NCBI GenBank assembly: GCA_950097015.1
Contig: CATNEN010000038.1
Span: 868,001-932,000, forward strand
DNA length: 64,000 nucleotides
Direction: 5' to 3'
From: Macrostomum hystrix
Taxonomy: Eukaryota; Platyhelminthes; Macrostomidae
Shown here: one piece after another, positions 12,108 through 24,399 of the stretch
Position numbering within the stretch: the first letter of the stretch is position 1
Layout: each line of letters opens with the position of its first letter
Translations under genes and position numbers: made by a program
Notes under the pieces: model-generated
Told to the model about the DNA's origin: nothing
Seen by the model: only the letters and a program-made list of their open reading frames with translations
Databases searched by the model: none

Positions 12108-13767
12108 TGGGATAATATGAATGGGATCGACTCTTTATCCATGGGATCATATGGATGGGATCGACTCTTTATCCATGGGATCATATGAATGGGATGACTC
12201 TTTATCCATGGGATCACATGGATGGGATCGACTCTTTATCCATGGGATCATATGAATGGGACGACTCTTTATCCATGGGATCATATGAATGGGATGACTC
12301 TTTATCCATGGGATCACATGGATGGGATCGACTCTTTATCCATGGGATGATATGAATGGGATGACTCTTTATCCATGGGATCATATGAATGGGATGACTC
12401 TTTATCCATGGGATCACATGGATGGGATCGACTCTTTATCCATGGGATCATATGATTGGGATGACTCTTTATCCATGGGATCACATGGATGGGATCGACT
12501 CTTTATCCATGGGATCATATGATTGGGATGACTCTTTATCCATGGGATCATATGAATGGGATGACTCTTTATCCATGGGATAATATGAATGGGATGACTC
12601 TTTATCCATGGGATCATATGGATGGGATGACTCTTTATCCATGGGATCATATGAATGCGATGACTCTTTATCCATGGGATCATATGGATGGGATCGACTC
12701 TTTATCCATGGGATCATATGAATGGGATGACTCTTTATCCATGGGATCATATGAATGGGATGACTCTTTATCCATGTGATCATATGGATGGGATGACTCT
12801 TTATCCATGGGATCATTTGGATGGGATCGACTCTTTATCCATGGGATCATATGAATGGGATGACTCTTTATCCATGGGATCATATGAATGAGATGACTCT
12901 TTATCCATGGGATCATATGGATGGGATCGACTCTTTATTCATGGATCATATGGATGGGACCGACTCTTTATCCATGGGATCATATGAATGCGATGACTCT
13001 TTATCCATGGGATCATATGAATGGGATGACTCTTTATCCATGGGATCATATGAATGGGATGACTCTTTATCCATGGGATCATATGGATGGGATCGACTCT
13101 TTATCTATGGGATCATATGGATGGGATCGACTCTTTATCCATGGGATCATATGAATGCGATGACTCTTTATCCATGGGATCATATGGATGGGATCGACTC
13201 TTTATCCATGGGATCATATGGATGGGATCGACTCTTTATTCATGGATCATATGGATGGGACCGACTCTTTATCCATGGGATCATATGAATGCGATGACTC
13301 TTTATCCATGGGATCATATGAATGGGATGACTCTTTATCCATGGGATCATATGAATGGGATGACTCTTTATCCATGGGATCATATGAATGGGATGACTCT
13401 TTATCCATGGGATCATATGGATGGGATCGACTCTTTATTCATGGATCATATGGATGGGATCGACTCTTTATCCATGGGATCATATGAATGGGATGACTCT
13501 TTATCCATGGGATCATATGAATGGGATGACTCTTTATCCATGGGATCATTTGAATGTGATGACTCTTTATCCATGGGATCATATGAATGGGATGACTCTT
13601 TATCCATGGGATCATATGAATTGGATGACTCTTTATCCATGGGATCATATGAATGGGATGACTCTTTATCCATGGGATCATATGAATCGGATGACTCTTT
13701 ATCCATGGGATCATATGAATGGGATGACTCTTTATCCATGTGATCATATGGATGGATGACTCTTTAT
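12108..13767. repeat. 33/34-bp minisatellite, ~50 units (copy 1)
   Basis: Tandem units of the type ATGGGATCATATGAATGGGA + TGACTCTTTATCC (33 bp), alternating with 34-bp variants that carry GGATGGGATCGACTC. Because 33 is divisible by three, several frames stay open on both strands over long distances, giving spurious repetitive 'proteins'; 34-bp variants shift the frame. The array starts upstream of the B-box gene start and forms the right end of the duplicated block. Confidence 0.97.
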
Positions 13768-13793
13768 GACGTCAGGTTTGTGATTTGTGATTT
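13768..13793. other. Duplication junction with templated-looking filler
   Basis: Twenty-six bases separate the two 6.4-kb copies. They contain TGACGTCAGGTT, an extra copy of the sequence that opens the duplicated unit, followed by TGTGATTTGTGATT, a 7-bp motif repeated. Short templated insertions like this are typical of replication-template switching or polymerase-theta end joining. Confidence 0.8.
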
Positions 13794-14188
13794 GTGACGT
13801 CAGGTTCTTTGGCGTCACTTGCATGTAGTTTCTCTCCAATCAATGCTTATTATCCTGGACCGCTTTTGACGTGACTTGTGCGTTTCTTATCGGAAGAACT
13901 TGGTGGCGGCGCTTTACGGAGAGTTGCAGCTTTTTATAATAGCCATGCAAAGAATAGATCATGGAACCAGCCGAGAAGGAACTCCATTAGTACCAAGAAC
14001 TCGTGGAATAAAGGGATCAAATTGGGATTTTATGCCAATTCAAGCCTCCAGACTGGAAGCTTTGAGATAGTGGGCATCAAATGCACGCGATGCTTATTTA
14101 TTTTCGTAAATGATTATTGACGCCTTGTTTAGGTAAGCTCGATGTTTGCGATGTACATGTAAGCGCACAACCCAACGACCAACTCCAG

Positions 14189-15207
14189 ATTCCCGAGCCT
14201 GGTCCAGCATCTCATGGCTGCTAGCTGGCGCAAGTGTTGCCATCGTGGCCAGCCTTACGGCGCTGCTGCTGAAGAAGTTCTGCGGACGAGCCAGAGCGCT
14301 GGCTATGACGGCCGTTGTTGCTGTTTTGGTGTGCGCCGGTAGTGAGTGAAGTGAATTTCAGATTTTGGAATAACTATTTTAGGCTTTAGTTACTCGACTA
14401 AGAAATTACTGGATGAGCAGGATGATTTACTCATTATTAAGCAATCATTTGTCATCCACAGCCGGAGCGCTGACAGCGGCCATCATTGTCTATTTGATCG
14501 TAGCAGGTCGACTACGAGCTCTCTTTGACAATGTTACGGTCTCCTTCGCTGCGTCAGCAGCTGGCGGTTCTCACAACGGCAGCGTCTCAGTCAGCAGTGT
14601 CAGCGGAGGCGACAGTGGAGCATCCGGCTTCGCACTGACAGTGGCCGCCGATCTGGCTTGTGTGGGAGACGTCCTGCTGCTAGCAGCGAAACGGCTCGCG
14701 TTTGCGCGCGATAGAGAGGCCTCCTCCTATAACGTTGAGGCGGCGGCGGCTGCTTCAGAGGCGGCAATGGCAAGCAACAAAACAGACTCGTCTGTAAAAG
14801 CCGACGCAGCTGCGGAGCCTAGGATGACGGCGACGGTGACAACGAGGTCGTCAACTCCGTCGCCGCCGCCACGTGCACACCGACTAATGTCGCTGGCACC
14901 GATTGCAGACGGTGCGAATGGGCCGCATGATGCGGCGAATTCTGCAAAATCGTCTGAACATCTGCGGCATAGGCTGGAACGTCGGCAGGAGACGGAGCGA
15001 CGCGCGGTGCCGCAGTCGTCGGCCAAAACAGACCCCAATAAGAGCATCAGTCGAAGATCGACCGTTGAAGTTTCGGCTGGACGGGGAGCATTCGACAATC
15101 TGGCCATGGAGCCGATAAGTGACGAACAGCAGGCCAGTTCAAAATTGGAAAGCGGCGCCGACTTCACCGCTAAAGCTGACGAAGAGCCCATTGTAGATGC
15201 TCTATAA
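14189..15207 (+). pseudogene. Duplicated exons 2-3 of the four-pass membrane gene
   Basis: Exons 14,189-14,338 and 14,462-15,207 are identical to exons 2 and 3 at 7761 and 8034. No counterpart of exon 1, which carries the start codon and first membrane segment, lies in copy 2. The pair could be spliced to the single exon 1 as an alternative 3' end, or be a promoterless partial gene. The coding frame is undamaged. Confidence 0.6.
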
Positions 15208-15778
15208 GGACGGCTGTATACGAGTATCTACGAGTATCTACTTATGCTTCGCCTTAAGCAAGGAAGATTGCAGTTGCGCAAGTCTTTGAAAGAATAATTG
15301 ATACAAAGTTTCATTCTAGATGCTTCAATATATTATCGCATTAAATAGTTCCAGTAAAAAATGTCACAAAAGCTATTTAAGAGCATTCAGGTCTTAAATA
15401 CTTGTCTAGTATTAAGATCATGGAATCATGGAATATATATATCATAGAAATATACGAAGATCAATTGTTACTCGTAATCGGCTAGATAAAAAAACTCTTT
15501 CGATTTAGTGGACTTCCAGCTCATTGCAGATGGAAGAGTGTACAACAAACATTGGCTCTACACAGTAAGGCAGGAAAGGCGCTTGACAAAAAAGAATCTA
15601 ATTTTCCGCTTCTAGATAAGAGAATATGCTGGGATGAATTTTAGCTCCGCTAATGCAAAGATTCCAGCTTGGATAATTAGAATAAAAAGTACCTTGTTAA
15701 AGTAGTTAAGGCAATCAAATTTGGCAGATGAAGTTTGAAATATATCGCAAGGTTCAGTAAAACAAACTCGACGAACAT

Positions 15779-18396
15779 TCAGGGCAGGCCGAACACCGCG
15801 ATGGATTTGTTAGCGGCATCCGCAACTGCGAGAAATCGTTTCATCTGGCCGCACAGACGGTCGTGACTCTCCGCATGTTTGGCACTATCGCCGCTGCCAC
15901 CGTCGACAAGCTCGCAGACGGTCACGACCGAAGGCGCTTTGCAGTCGTCGCAAGCAAGCGAGTGCAACAGCCGGCCGTCAGCAGTCTGGGCTTGAACTGC
16001 GGCCACCTCGGGTGAGCAGCTGTAGATCAGGCCACGGCTGTCGACGCATACGGAAACTGGCCGCTTGTTCTCGTCTGCATCCGCCGTCTTCAGCCTGAGA
16101 GGCGGAGGCGGGTTCATTCAGTGCTGAGAGGGTGGAGGCGCGTTCATTCAGTGCTGGGAGGGTGGATGTCAGGTGGATGGGTTACTGGGTTACCTGTCAA
16201 GCTGCATGCAGGACATCATGCACCAGACGTCGCAGCCGCCGCTAACCGAGTCGGTGATGAGGGCGCAGTGGGTGCCCATCGCGGCTACGCTTTCGGCAGA
16301 GCCACGCCGCATGTTTGGCAGAGCAACCTGAAGATGCAGGGTGCCAATCACTTCAGCTTCCTTGGCAACGGCCAGCAGGCGACAGTCAGGCTCGCACCTG
16401 TAGATGATCAGCTTGTCCTGGGTGCCGCTCAGGCTAGCAATTCGTCCTAGCGGCATGCCAACATTATCTTGCGTCACCCGGGCGAGCGCTCGACCGTCTA
16501 GACCGGCAACGAGAATGCAGCTGGCTTTCATTGCAACGAAAAGTCGCTGCTGACCGGGCGTGCCGCGTCGCGGACAGTCGCAGTGCAGGCCGACAATGGA
16601 GTCCGTGTCAGCTGCCCCGGCCAGCCGGATCATCGGGTGTTGACGCTTGTCAGCGGCCAGCAGCGACACCAGGCACAGACGGCGAGCCTCCGTCGAGTCC
16701 CCATCTGCAGCTGCAAGGACGACAACAATGCAGGGCGACGGAATGGGCGTCGCGGCGCTAGGATTGACGCTTGTGCCCAAGGCCACTACATGACCCTGCT
16801 CACTGCCTGACGGCGAAGCGGCTACGTAGCCGGCGACATCAGGACAGGCAGCTAGAGCTACGGGCCGATCATCCGCGAAGGTGTGGCTGGCGAGGCATGA
16901 CCAGGCGGCGGCGTCGTTGTCTGGCAGGAAGTTAACGATGCGACAATGTGCGATGTCAACGGTAACCCTCCATGTAAGTCAGCTGTAACCCTCCATGTCA
17001 GTCAGCTATAACCCTCCATGTCAGTCAGCTGTAACCCTCCATGTCAGTCAGCTGTAACCCTCCATGTCAGTCAGCTGTAACCCTCCATGTCAGTCAGCTG
17101 TAACCCGCATGTCAGTCAGCAGTGGGCCTCCAAAACTCACCAGCATCCTTGAACACTCGCCGCAGCTCCTCCTCCAGCAGGAAGGCCAGGCCCAGGGCCT
17201 TGGGGCCCAGGTTGGTCTTCACGCCGCGGCCGGGGGTGGCGCCGGCCTCAGCTGCGGCCTTTAAAGGCGCCAGCTGGCCGGAGAGTCGAAAGACCTGCGC
17301 CGCGTCGCCAGCCCGCTGAGCCTCGCGAAGCTGGCCGCCAAGCTTCCCAGCGCGATCGCAGGCGGACATGCCCTCAGTAACAAGGGCGAGCTCGGATTCC
17401 ACCTGCGGGAATGGGCCGAGTTGCTGGCTTGCAACTCCCATGATCAAAACTCTCCGCCGTTGTCGATGAACTTGGTGACAAGGACAACTGGCATTTCTCT
17501 GTAAAAGCCTCTATGGCGAATCCGTAATTGGTTACAAAATGAAAAATTTAACAAATCTAATCCATCTAATATAACTAGCAATAATAGCCGACAGGGTAAC
17601 TCTATGAAATTTTGTGAGCAGAAAAATTGTGCGTATATTGGTGGTTTTTGCCACCAGACACCCCGACGAGAATCGTTGAATATCTGGACGATGCCGATGT
17701 TTTGCGATTCTGAAAGTTGTTTCATCGGATCGAGCTGAACATTTTTGCCCGTGTTCTGTATTTCCATGGCGATTGGTTCAATATTTTGAGAGATGCAGAA
17801 AAAATGTCTACTGTTTATGGGGTCCGAGTATCTTATATTATAAAATCCTAAAGACGAAGCCTAAAAGACGCTTATGACCAATATTAAGATGACTAACTCT
17901 AAGATCTAAACCATTAGTTACAGGATAAAATTTGTTCTTGTAATAATCAATTTTTCACACAATGTCAGATACCAAGATCCCAATAATGACCTACTCTAAA
18001 ATAACAATAACAGGATTCTAGTAAGATTCAAAATACGAATTCAGCGAGCCAACTCACCTGGCCAACCAGACGCCTCTTGCCCGCCTCCAGAGCGTCCATG
18101 GCAGAGTCGAATGCGGCCTCCAGCTCCTGCCGCTCGCAGTATAGCCGCTGCTGCAGAGTTCGCTGCGTGGCCATCAGCTGGTCGAACTCCTCCAGCCGGG
18201 GTAACACAATCTCGCTCTGCATGTCGCCAACCTTCTTCACTTCGTGGCCCTTGTGCAGTTCGCACACGTGGCGGCCTGAGTAGGGTCCCAGGCCAACCAC
18301 CGGGTTCGGGCAGCGGCGAACGAAACAGTGCACTTCTTCGTTTGCGAAGGCCATTGCTGGCTTTGCTTGAATGATGGATTTAGATGGGCTTCTCAT
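15779..18396 (-). CDS. TRIM-like B-box / coiled-coil / NHL-like protein, copy 2
   Basis: Exons 18396-18058, 17423-17141, 16920-16194 and 16094-15779; the predicted 554-residue protein is identical to copy 1. All exons and introns are inside the duplicated block, as is about 1.8 kb of upstream sequence that is mostly minisatellite, so the copy may be expressed if its promoter lies within that region. Confidence 0.63.
16965..17118. repeat. 23-bp tandem array in B-box gene intron (copy 2)
   Basis: Identical to the array at 10,537-10,690, in the equivalent intron of the second gene copy. Confidence 0.9.
17444..17820. mobile_element. Degenerate TTAA/CAGTAG-family element (copy 2)
   Basis: Copy of the intronic element fragment at 11,016-11,392, carried along by the 6.4-kb duplication rather than by independent insertion. 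Confidence 0.55.
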
Positions 18397-18535
18397 CTGT
18401 ACTAAATTATAATAGCTAACTTTGAGCAAAGCATTTTAATGGGATCTTATGTGACGTCTCACTGCACACTGGGATAAATTGAGCTTAGTATTTTACCTAC
18501 ACGATAAGTATTGTGGGGGATTGTGTCTTCCCCGA

Positions 18536-20195
18536 TGGGATAATATGAATGGGATCGACTCTTTATCCATGGGATCATATGGATGGGATCGACTCTTTAT
18601 CCATGGGATCATATGAATGGGATGACTCTTTATCCATGGGATCACATGGATGGGATCGACTCTTTATCCATGGGATCATATGAATGGGACGACTCTTTAT
18701 CCATGGGATCATATGAATGGGATGACTCTTTATCCATGGGATCACATGGATGGGATCGACTCTTTATCCATGGGATGATATGAATGGGATGACTCTTTAT
18801 CCATGGGATCATATGAATGGGATGACTCTTTATCCATGGGATCACATGGATGGGATCGACTCTTTATCCATGGGATCATATGATTGGGATGACTCTTTAT
18901 CCATGGGATCACATGGATGGGATCGACTCTTTATCCATGGGATCATATGATTGGGATGACTCTTTATCCATGGGATCATATGAATGGGATGACTCTTTAT
19001 CCATGGGATAATATGAATGGGATGACTCTTTATCCATGGGATCATATGGATGGGATGACTCTTTATCCATGGGATCATATGAATGCGATGACTCTTTATC
19101 CATGGGATCATATGGATGGGATCGACTCTTTATCCATGGGATCATATGAATGGGATGACTCTTTATCCATGGGATCATATGAATGGGATGACTCTTTATC
19201 CATGTGATCATATGGATGGGATGACTCTTTATCCATGGGATCATTTGGATGGGATCGACTCTTTATCCATGGGATCATATGAATGGGATGACTCTTTATC
19301 CATGGGATCATATGAATGAGATGACTCTTTATCCATGGGATCATATGGATGGGATCGACTCTTTATTCATGGATCATATGGATGGGACCGACTCTTTATC
19401 CATGGGATCATATGAATGCGATGACTCTTTATCCATGGGATCATATGAATGGGATGACTCTTTATCCATGGGATCATATGAATGGGATGACTCTTTATCC
19501 ATGGGATCATATGGATGGGATCGACTCTTTATCTATGGGATCATATGGATGGGATCGACTCTTTATCCATGGGATCATATGAATGCGATGACTCTTTATC
19601 CATGGGATCATATGGATGGGATCGACTCTTTATCCATGGGATCATATGGATGGGATCGACTCTTTATTCATGGATCATATGGATGGGACCGACTCTTTAT
19701 CCATGGGATCATATGAATGCGATGACTCTTTATCCATGGGATCATATGAATGGGATGACTCTTTATCCATGGGATCATATGAATGGGATGACTCTTTATC
19801 CATGGGATCATATGAATGGGATGACTCTTTATCCATGGGATCATATGGATGGGATCGACTCTTTATTCATGGATCATATGGATGGGATCGACTCTTTATC
19901 CATGGGATCATATGAATGGGATGACTCTTTATCCATGGGATCATATGAATGGGATGACTCTTTATCCATGGGATCATTTGAATGTGATGACTCTTTATCC
20001 ATGGGATCATATGAATGGGATGACTCTTTATCCATGGGATCATATGAATTGGATGACTCTTTATCCATGGGATCATATGAATGGGATGACTCTTTATCCA
20101 TGGGATCATATGAATCGGATGACTCTTTATCCATGGGATCATATGAATGGGATGACTCTTTATCCATGTGATCATATGGATGGATGACTCTTTAT
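18536..20195. repeat. 33/34-bp minisatellite (copy 2)
   Basis: Same unit order as the copy-1 array at 12,108-13,767, including the variant units. It ends in CCACGGGATAATATGGG and leads into unique AT-rich DNA. Confidence 0.97.
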
Positions 20196-20805
20196 CCACG
20201 GGATAATATGGGTGATATTAAATATTTATCTTGGGATGAAACATGTGAGGGATAATAATTCAAGGAATATTAAAACTGCAGAACGTAATAAATGTTTAGA
20301 AAAAGTGGAGACCCATTGGGGCGCCACATTGAGTTTATATTTGATGCGAGTTTAGCATTAATTTGCTAGAATCAACAAGGCAATAAAACAACAGACTTGT
20401 TTGTTGGCAAGGGACATCGGCAACTATTACGAGTATAAAGTAAAACATAGATCAGAAATCAAAGGATTAGTATGCAATAATACAAAATTAATAGTCGGCC
20501 GATTAGGTACTTTGAGCAAGCTAAGCTTGAAACCGAGAAAATTGCACAATGTTTTGTGTAAACTAAAGTCGCAGAAACAATCGGAAAGCAAGAAAAGTAC
20601 AAATTAAATGCCGAATAAATTTTAGCTGTTATTTTAATGGCAGAAAAATAACACAAGAAAATAAATACAATTTATGTACTTTTAATTTACTTTCACTTGT
20701 TAAAATGCATATTGCTGATAGTTTCAGTTTGGCAGAACTTTAGGATGCCAGCTCAGGCTTAAAAATAGACATTTTATAGTTTGCAGCAGCTTGCGGACTT
20801 AAATG
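20196..20805. other. Intergenic, AT-rich
   Basis: No coding sequence with family support; the short open frames at 20,401-20,656 on both strands are low-complexity Lys/Ser-rich or overlapping and I do not accept them. Confidence 0.5.
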
Positions 20806-21555
20806 GGTAGAGGGTGCTAGTGACCTTGGATGGGGTAGAGGGTGCTAGTGACCTTGGATGGGGTAGAGGGTGCTAGTGACCTTCAGATGGGGTAGAGGGT
20901 GCTAGTGACCTTCAGATGGGGTAGAGGGTGCTAGTGACCTTGGATGGGGTAGAGGGTGCTAGTGACCTTCAGATGGGGTAGATGGTGCTAGTGACCTTCA
21001 GATGGGGTAGAGGGTGCTAGTGACCTTCAGATGGGGTAGATGGTGCTAGTGACCTTCAGATGGGGTAGAGGGTGCTAGTGACCTTCAGATTGGGTAGAGG
21101 GTGCTAGTGACCTTGGATGGGGTAGAGGGTGCTAGTGACCTTCAGATGGGGTAGAGGGTGCTAGTGACCTTGGATGGGGTAGAGGGTGCTAGTGACCTTC
21201 AGATGGGGTAGATGGTGCTAGTGACCTTCAGATGGGGTAGAGGGTGCTAGTGACCTTCAGATTGGGTAGATGGTGCTAGTGACCTTCAGATGGGGTAGAG
21301 GGTGCTAGTGACCTTCAGATGGGGTAGATGGTGCTAGTGACCTTCAGATGGGGTAGATGGTGCTAGTGACCTTCAGATGGGGTAGAGGGTGCTAGTGACC
21401 TTCAGATTGGGTAGAGGGTGCTAGTGACCTTCAGATTGGGTAGAGGGTGCTAGTGACCTTCAGATGGGGTAGAGGGTGCTAGTGACCTTCAGATTGGGTA
21501 GAGGGTGCTAGTGACCTTCAGACGGGGTAGAGGGTGCTAGTGACCTTCAGGCGTC
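20806..21555. repeat. 28/29-bp minisatellite downstream of coiled-coil gene
   Basis: About 26 units with core GGGGTAGAGGGTGCTAGTGA followed by CCTTCAGAT (29 bp) or CCTTGGAT (28 bp), with scattered G/T variants. It begins about 75 bp beyond the stop of the minus-strand coiled-coil gene and may be in its 3' UTR. Confidence 0.95.
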
Positions 21556-21628
21556 GTTGTGTGCTCTTAAGTCATGAAATGTACTTCAGAATTGACAGTT
21601 ACCTGTATCAGAATAAACAAGTCCTGGT

Positions 21629-24351
21629 TTAGGCATTTCTATTGTACTTCTTCTGCATCAGCTGCAGCATCTGAGGCGGATAATTAATCTCCGATTGCAA
21701 TTTCTGCTTGGCGGCATCTGTTGCCGCTGCTGACGAAGACTGCGACTGCTGCTGCTGCTGCTGCTGCTGCGGCTGTCGTGGCTCAATTTCATTCTCGACG
21801 GACGCCAAGCACGAGGCGTCCAGGGCTGCGGTGAATTCTGCCTCGCTGTGCTTCTGCCTGATGAGCTGCAGCTCCAGCTCAGCCACCCGCTGCTCAGAAG
21901 CCTCCAGCTGAGCCCGCAGTTGAGCAGCCTGCCTGCTGTACTCCAGCTTGGTGTTGCGCAGGCTGCAGCACTCCAGCTCGCGAGAGCGGAGCGCCTCCTG
22001 ACTCTCGGCTAGGCGGGCCTCTAAAGTCACGTGACCGTGAGACGACGCCAGGGAGGCGGTGACGGCCGCCGCTGCAGCACCGCCACTGCCGCTTCCGCCA
22101 GGAAACCGGCCGAGGGCGCAGGTGCGCTCAAAGGTGCGCAACACACCGGCGCTTTGCAGCTTGTTGGCGTCCTGCGACACCTCCAGTAGCTGAACCTGGG
22201 GACCGCAATTAGCGCTTTAGGCTACCACGAGATTCCAAACCCAGTTCACCAAGATCCGAAACCCAGTTCACTAAGATGCCAAACCCAGTTCACCAATATC
22301 CCATACCCAGTTCACCAAGATCCGAAACCCAGTTCACTAAGATGCCAAACCCAGTTCACCAAGATCCCAAACCCAGTTCACCAAGATCCCTGACCCAGTT
22401 CACCAACATCCCAAAAGCCAGTTCACCAAGATCCCAAACCCAGTTCACCAAGATCCCAAAACCCAGTTCACTAAGATCCCAAACCCAGTTCACCAAGATC
22501 CCTAACGCAGTTCACCAAGAGCCCTAACCGAGTTCACCAAGATCCCTAACCGAGTTCACCAAGATCCCTAACCGAGTTCACCAAGATCCCTAACCGAGTT
22601 CACCAAGATCCCTAACCGAGTTCACCAAGATCCCTAACCGAGTTCACCAAGATCCCTAACCCAGTTCACCAAGATCCCTGGCCCAGTTCACCAACATCCC
22701 AAAACCCAGTTCACTAAGATCCCAAACCCAGTTCACCAAGATCCCTGACCCAGTTCACCAACATCCCAAAACCCAGTTCACCAAGATCCCAAACCCAGTT
22801 CACCAAGATCCCTAGCCCAGTTCACCATGATCGCAAACCCAGTTCACCAAGATCCCACCTTCCGCTGCAGCGCTTCGATCTGCTGGCGACTCCAGGCGGC
22901 CTCTTGCTCCAAGTCGGCCACGTACTGGGCGCTGTGAGCCGGCTTCGTCCGCTCCCGCATGCGGGCCGCAAACAAGCAGCGCATCTCAGCCGCCTCAGAG
23001 TCTTTGCGCGCCAGACGGTCGCGCAGCTGGCCAACAGCTCGCTGTAGCTCCACAACGCGCAGTTCAGCCTTGACCCGACGATCCTCCAGCTCGGCGAATA
23101 GCGAGTTGCCGCGCGCAGCCAGCTGGCAGGCGGCGTTGGCCTCGGAGGCTTCGTCGGCCAGGGTGCCGGCGGCGGCGCTGGCGGCTGCGGCGCCACCCGC
23201 TGGACCCACGGCAGCAGCGGCTCGCAGGCGTTGTTCATCCACAGCCAGCACCAGGGCTTCCACTTCGGCGTCGCGTTCGGCCAGTCGATCGCGCAGCTGG
23301 GCGGATTCAAGGCGAGCCGCTTCCTCGGCTTCGGAGAGGCGCATAGCCAGCTCGCGTATCTCAGACTGCAGCGAGAGGGAAAAAGGGATACAACTATCTA
23401 GAATTGACACCGCACGAAAGCTCTGCAATATGTCAGGAAAGAACAATAGCAATCAGAATAGATCCCAAGTCAGTGCACCCAGATCCTAAACCCAAAACAG
23501 CCCGATCACAAACACAGCACAGCCAGATCCCAAACCCAAAACAGCCCGATCACAAACACAGCACAGCCAGATCCCAAACCCAAAACAGCCCGATCACAAA
23601 CACAGCACAGCCAGATCCCAAACCCAAAACAGCCCGATCACAAACACAGCACAGCCAGATCCCAAACCCAAAATAGGACAGCTAAATCCCAAACCCAATA
23701 CAGAAAGATCCTGAACTCAACGCAGCCAGATCTCAACTATGCTGTACTCTTAGACCTCACCTTGTGCGCCAGCTCCAATTCATATCTCTCTCGGATGGAC
23801 TCTTCCTCGGCGTCTCTGGCTGCACGCAGTTCAGCCTTCAGCTCGGCCAGTTGAGACCGCAAAGCTGCCAAAGCCGCTTCAGACGAGGCGGAGGCGGCTG
23901 TGGCGGCGTTCGAGGCAGCCGAAGACAATCCAGAACCGGCGGCTGCGTCGTCAAGTTTCGAGCTGGCAGTAGAGACAGTCGAAATTGCCGACTTTGGCGA
24001 AGGCGGCGACTGCGGTGACTTCATGCTGGATGCAGACGCGGCGGCTGCGGCAGCGGCGGCGGCGGCTGCGTTGGCCTGCTTCAACTCGGCCGTGAGAGCC
24101 TTGCGAGACCGCTCCAACTCGTCCAGCTCCGATGTGTAGTGCGACTCCATCTGGCGAGCAAGACGGAGGCCTCCTGATAGCTCGTGATTCTCCTGCTCGA
24201 GGCTGCAGCAGCGGCCATTCAAATCGGCCAGCTGGCGCTGAAGGCGATGACAGATGGCCCGCTTGTGATGCAAATTCTCTTCCAGCTCCTGGCGACTGAG
24301 GCAGCCCGGATCGCCTTTGTTAGGCGTGTCTGCTAGCGGAGATGGCAGCAT
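21629..24351 (-). CDS. Spindly-like coiled-coil protein (putative dynein-dynactin adaptor)
   Basis: Exons 24351-23761, 23365-22859 and 22195-21629, all phase 0, give 554 residues. Nearly the whole protein is coiled coil, broken by Ala/Ser-rich linkers and a short polyQ tract (CAG repeat at about 21,752-21,773). At about residue 283 the sequence GNSLFAELEDRR matches the Spindly box, the conserved motif with which Spindly and related adaptors contact the dynactin pointed end. Known role of the family: recruiting dynein to cargo, for Spindly at kinetochores. The N-terminal CC1 box (dynein light intermediate chain contact) is not evident, so an upstream exon may be missing. A 3' splice site (CTGTTCCAG) lies about 10 nt before ATG 24351. 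Other coiled-coil families remain possible. Confidence 0.5.
22228..22856. repeat. ~21-bp minisatellite filling intron 2 of coiled-coil gene
   Basis: Roughly 29 units of the type CCAGTTCACCAAGATCCCAA with slight variation (CCTAACC, CCTGACC). On the transcribed strand it starts three bases after the GTGGGA donor and leaves little other intron sequence. Each unit carries TTGGTGAAC, which resembles a 5' splice site. Confidence 0.95.
23473..23676. repeat. 44-bp minisatellite in intron 1 of coiled-coil gene
   Basis: About 4.5 units of 44 bp containing CCCAAAACAGCCCGATCACA and AACACAGCACAGCCAGATCC. Only the intron between exons 1 and 2 carries it. Confidence 0.92.
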
Positions 24352-24399
24352 GGCTTGCAGCACTGGAACAGTGTTTGGCAACTAGTTAATTTGGCTGCT

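Larger units (their letters stand above)
7366..13767 (+). repeat. 6.4-kb direct duplication, copy 1
   Basis: Everything from 7366 to 13,767 reappears at 13,794-20,195 (offset 6428). Every open frame inside one copy has an identically translated partner in the other, and I saw no base difference where I compared. The unit holds two exons of the membrane gene, the whole B-box/NHL gene, a 23-bp array and a ~1.66-kb 33/34-bp minisatellite. Identity across a hypervariable array implies a very recent event or an assembly artefact. Confidence 0.95.
13794..20195 (+). repeat. 6.4-kb direct duplication, copy 2
   Basis: Second copy of 7366-13,767. The match ends at 20,195 inside the minisatellite: copy 2 continues into CCACGGGATAATATGGG and unique DNA, while copy 1 passes into the 26-bp junction filler. 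Confidence 0.95.

Noticed and set aside
12155-13759. Long repetitive open frames on both strands in the 33-bp arrays (also 18,583-20,199)
   Set aside because: The unit length is divisible by three and contains no stop in several frames, so all are open by construction. No splice or promoter context, and 34-bp variants break the frames.
20806-21555. CRISPR array suggested by regular repeats (and other arrays)
   Set aside because: Units are head-to-tail without unique spacers, and the surrounding genes are eukaryotic with introns.
23404-23676. Lys/Gln-rich open frame over the 44-bp array
   Set aside because: It is a translation of intronic tandem repeats on the strand opposite the gene.
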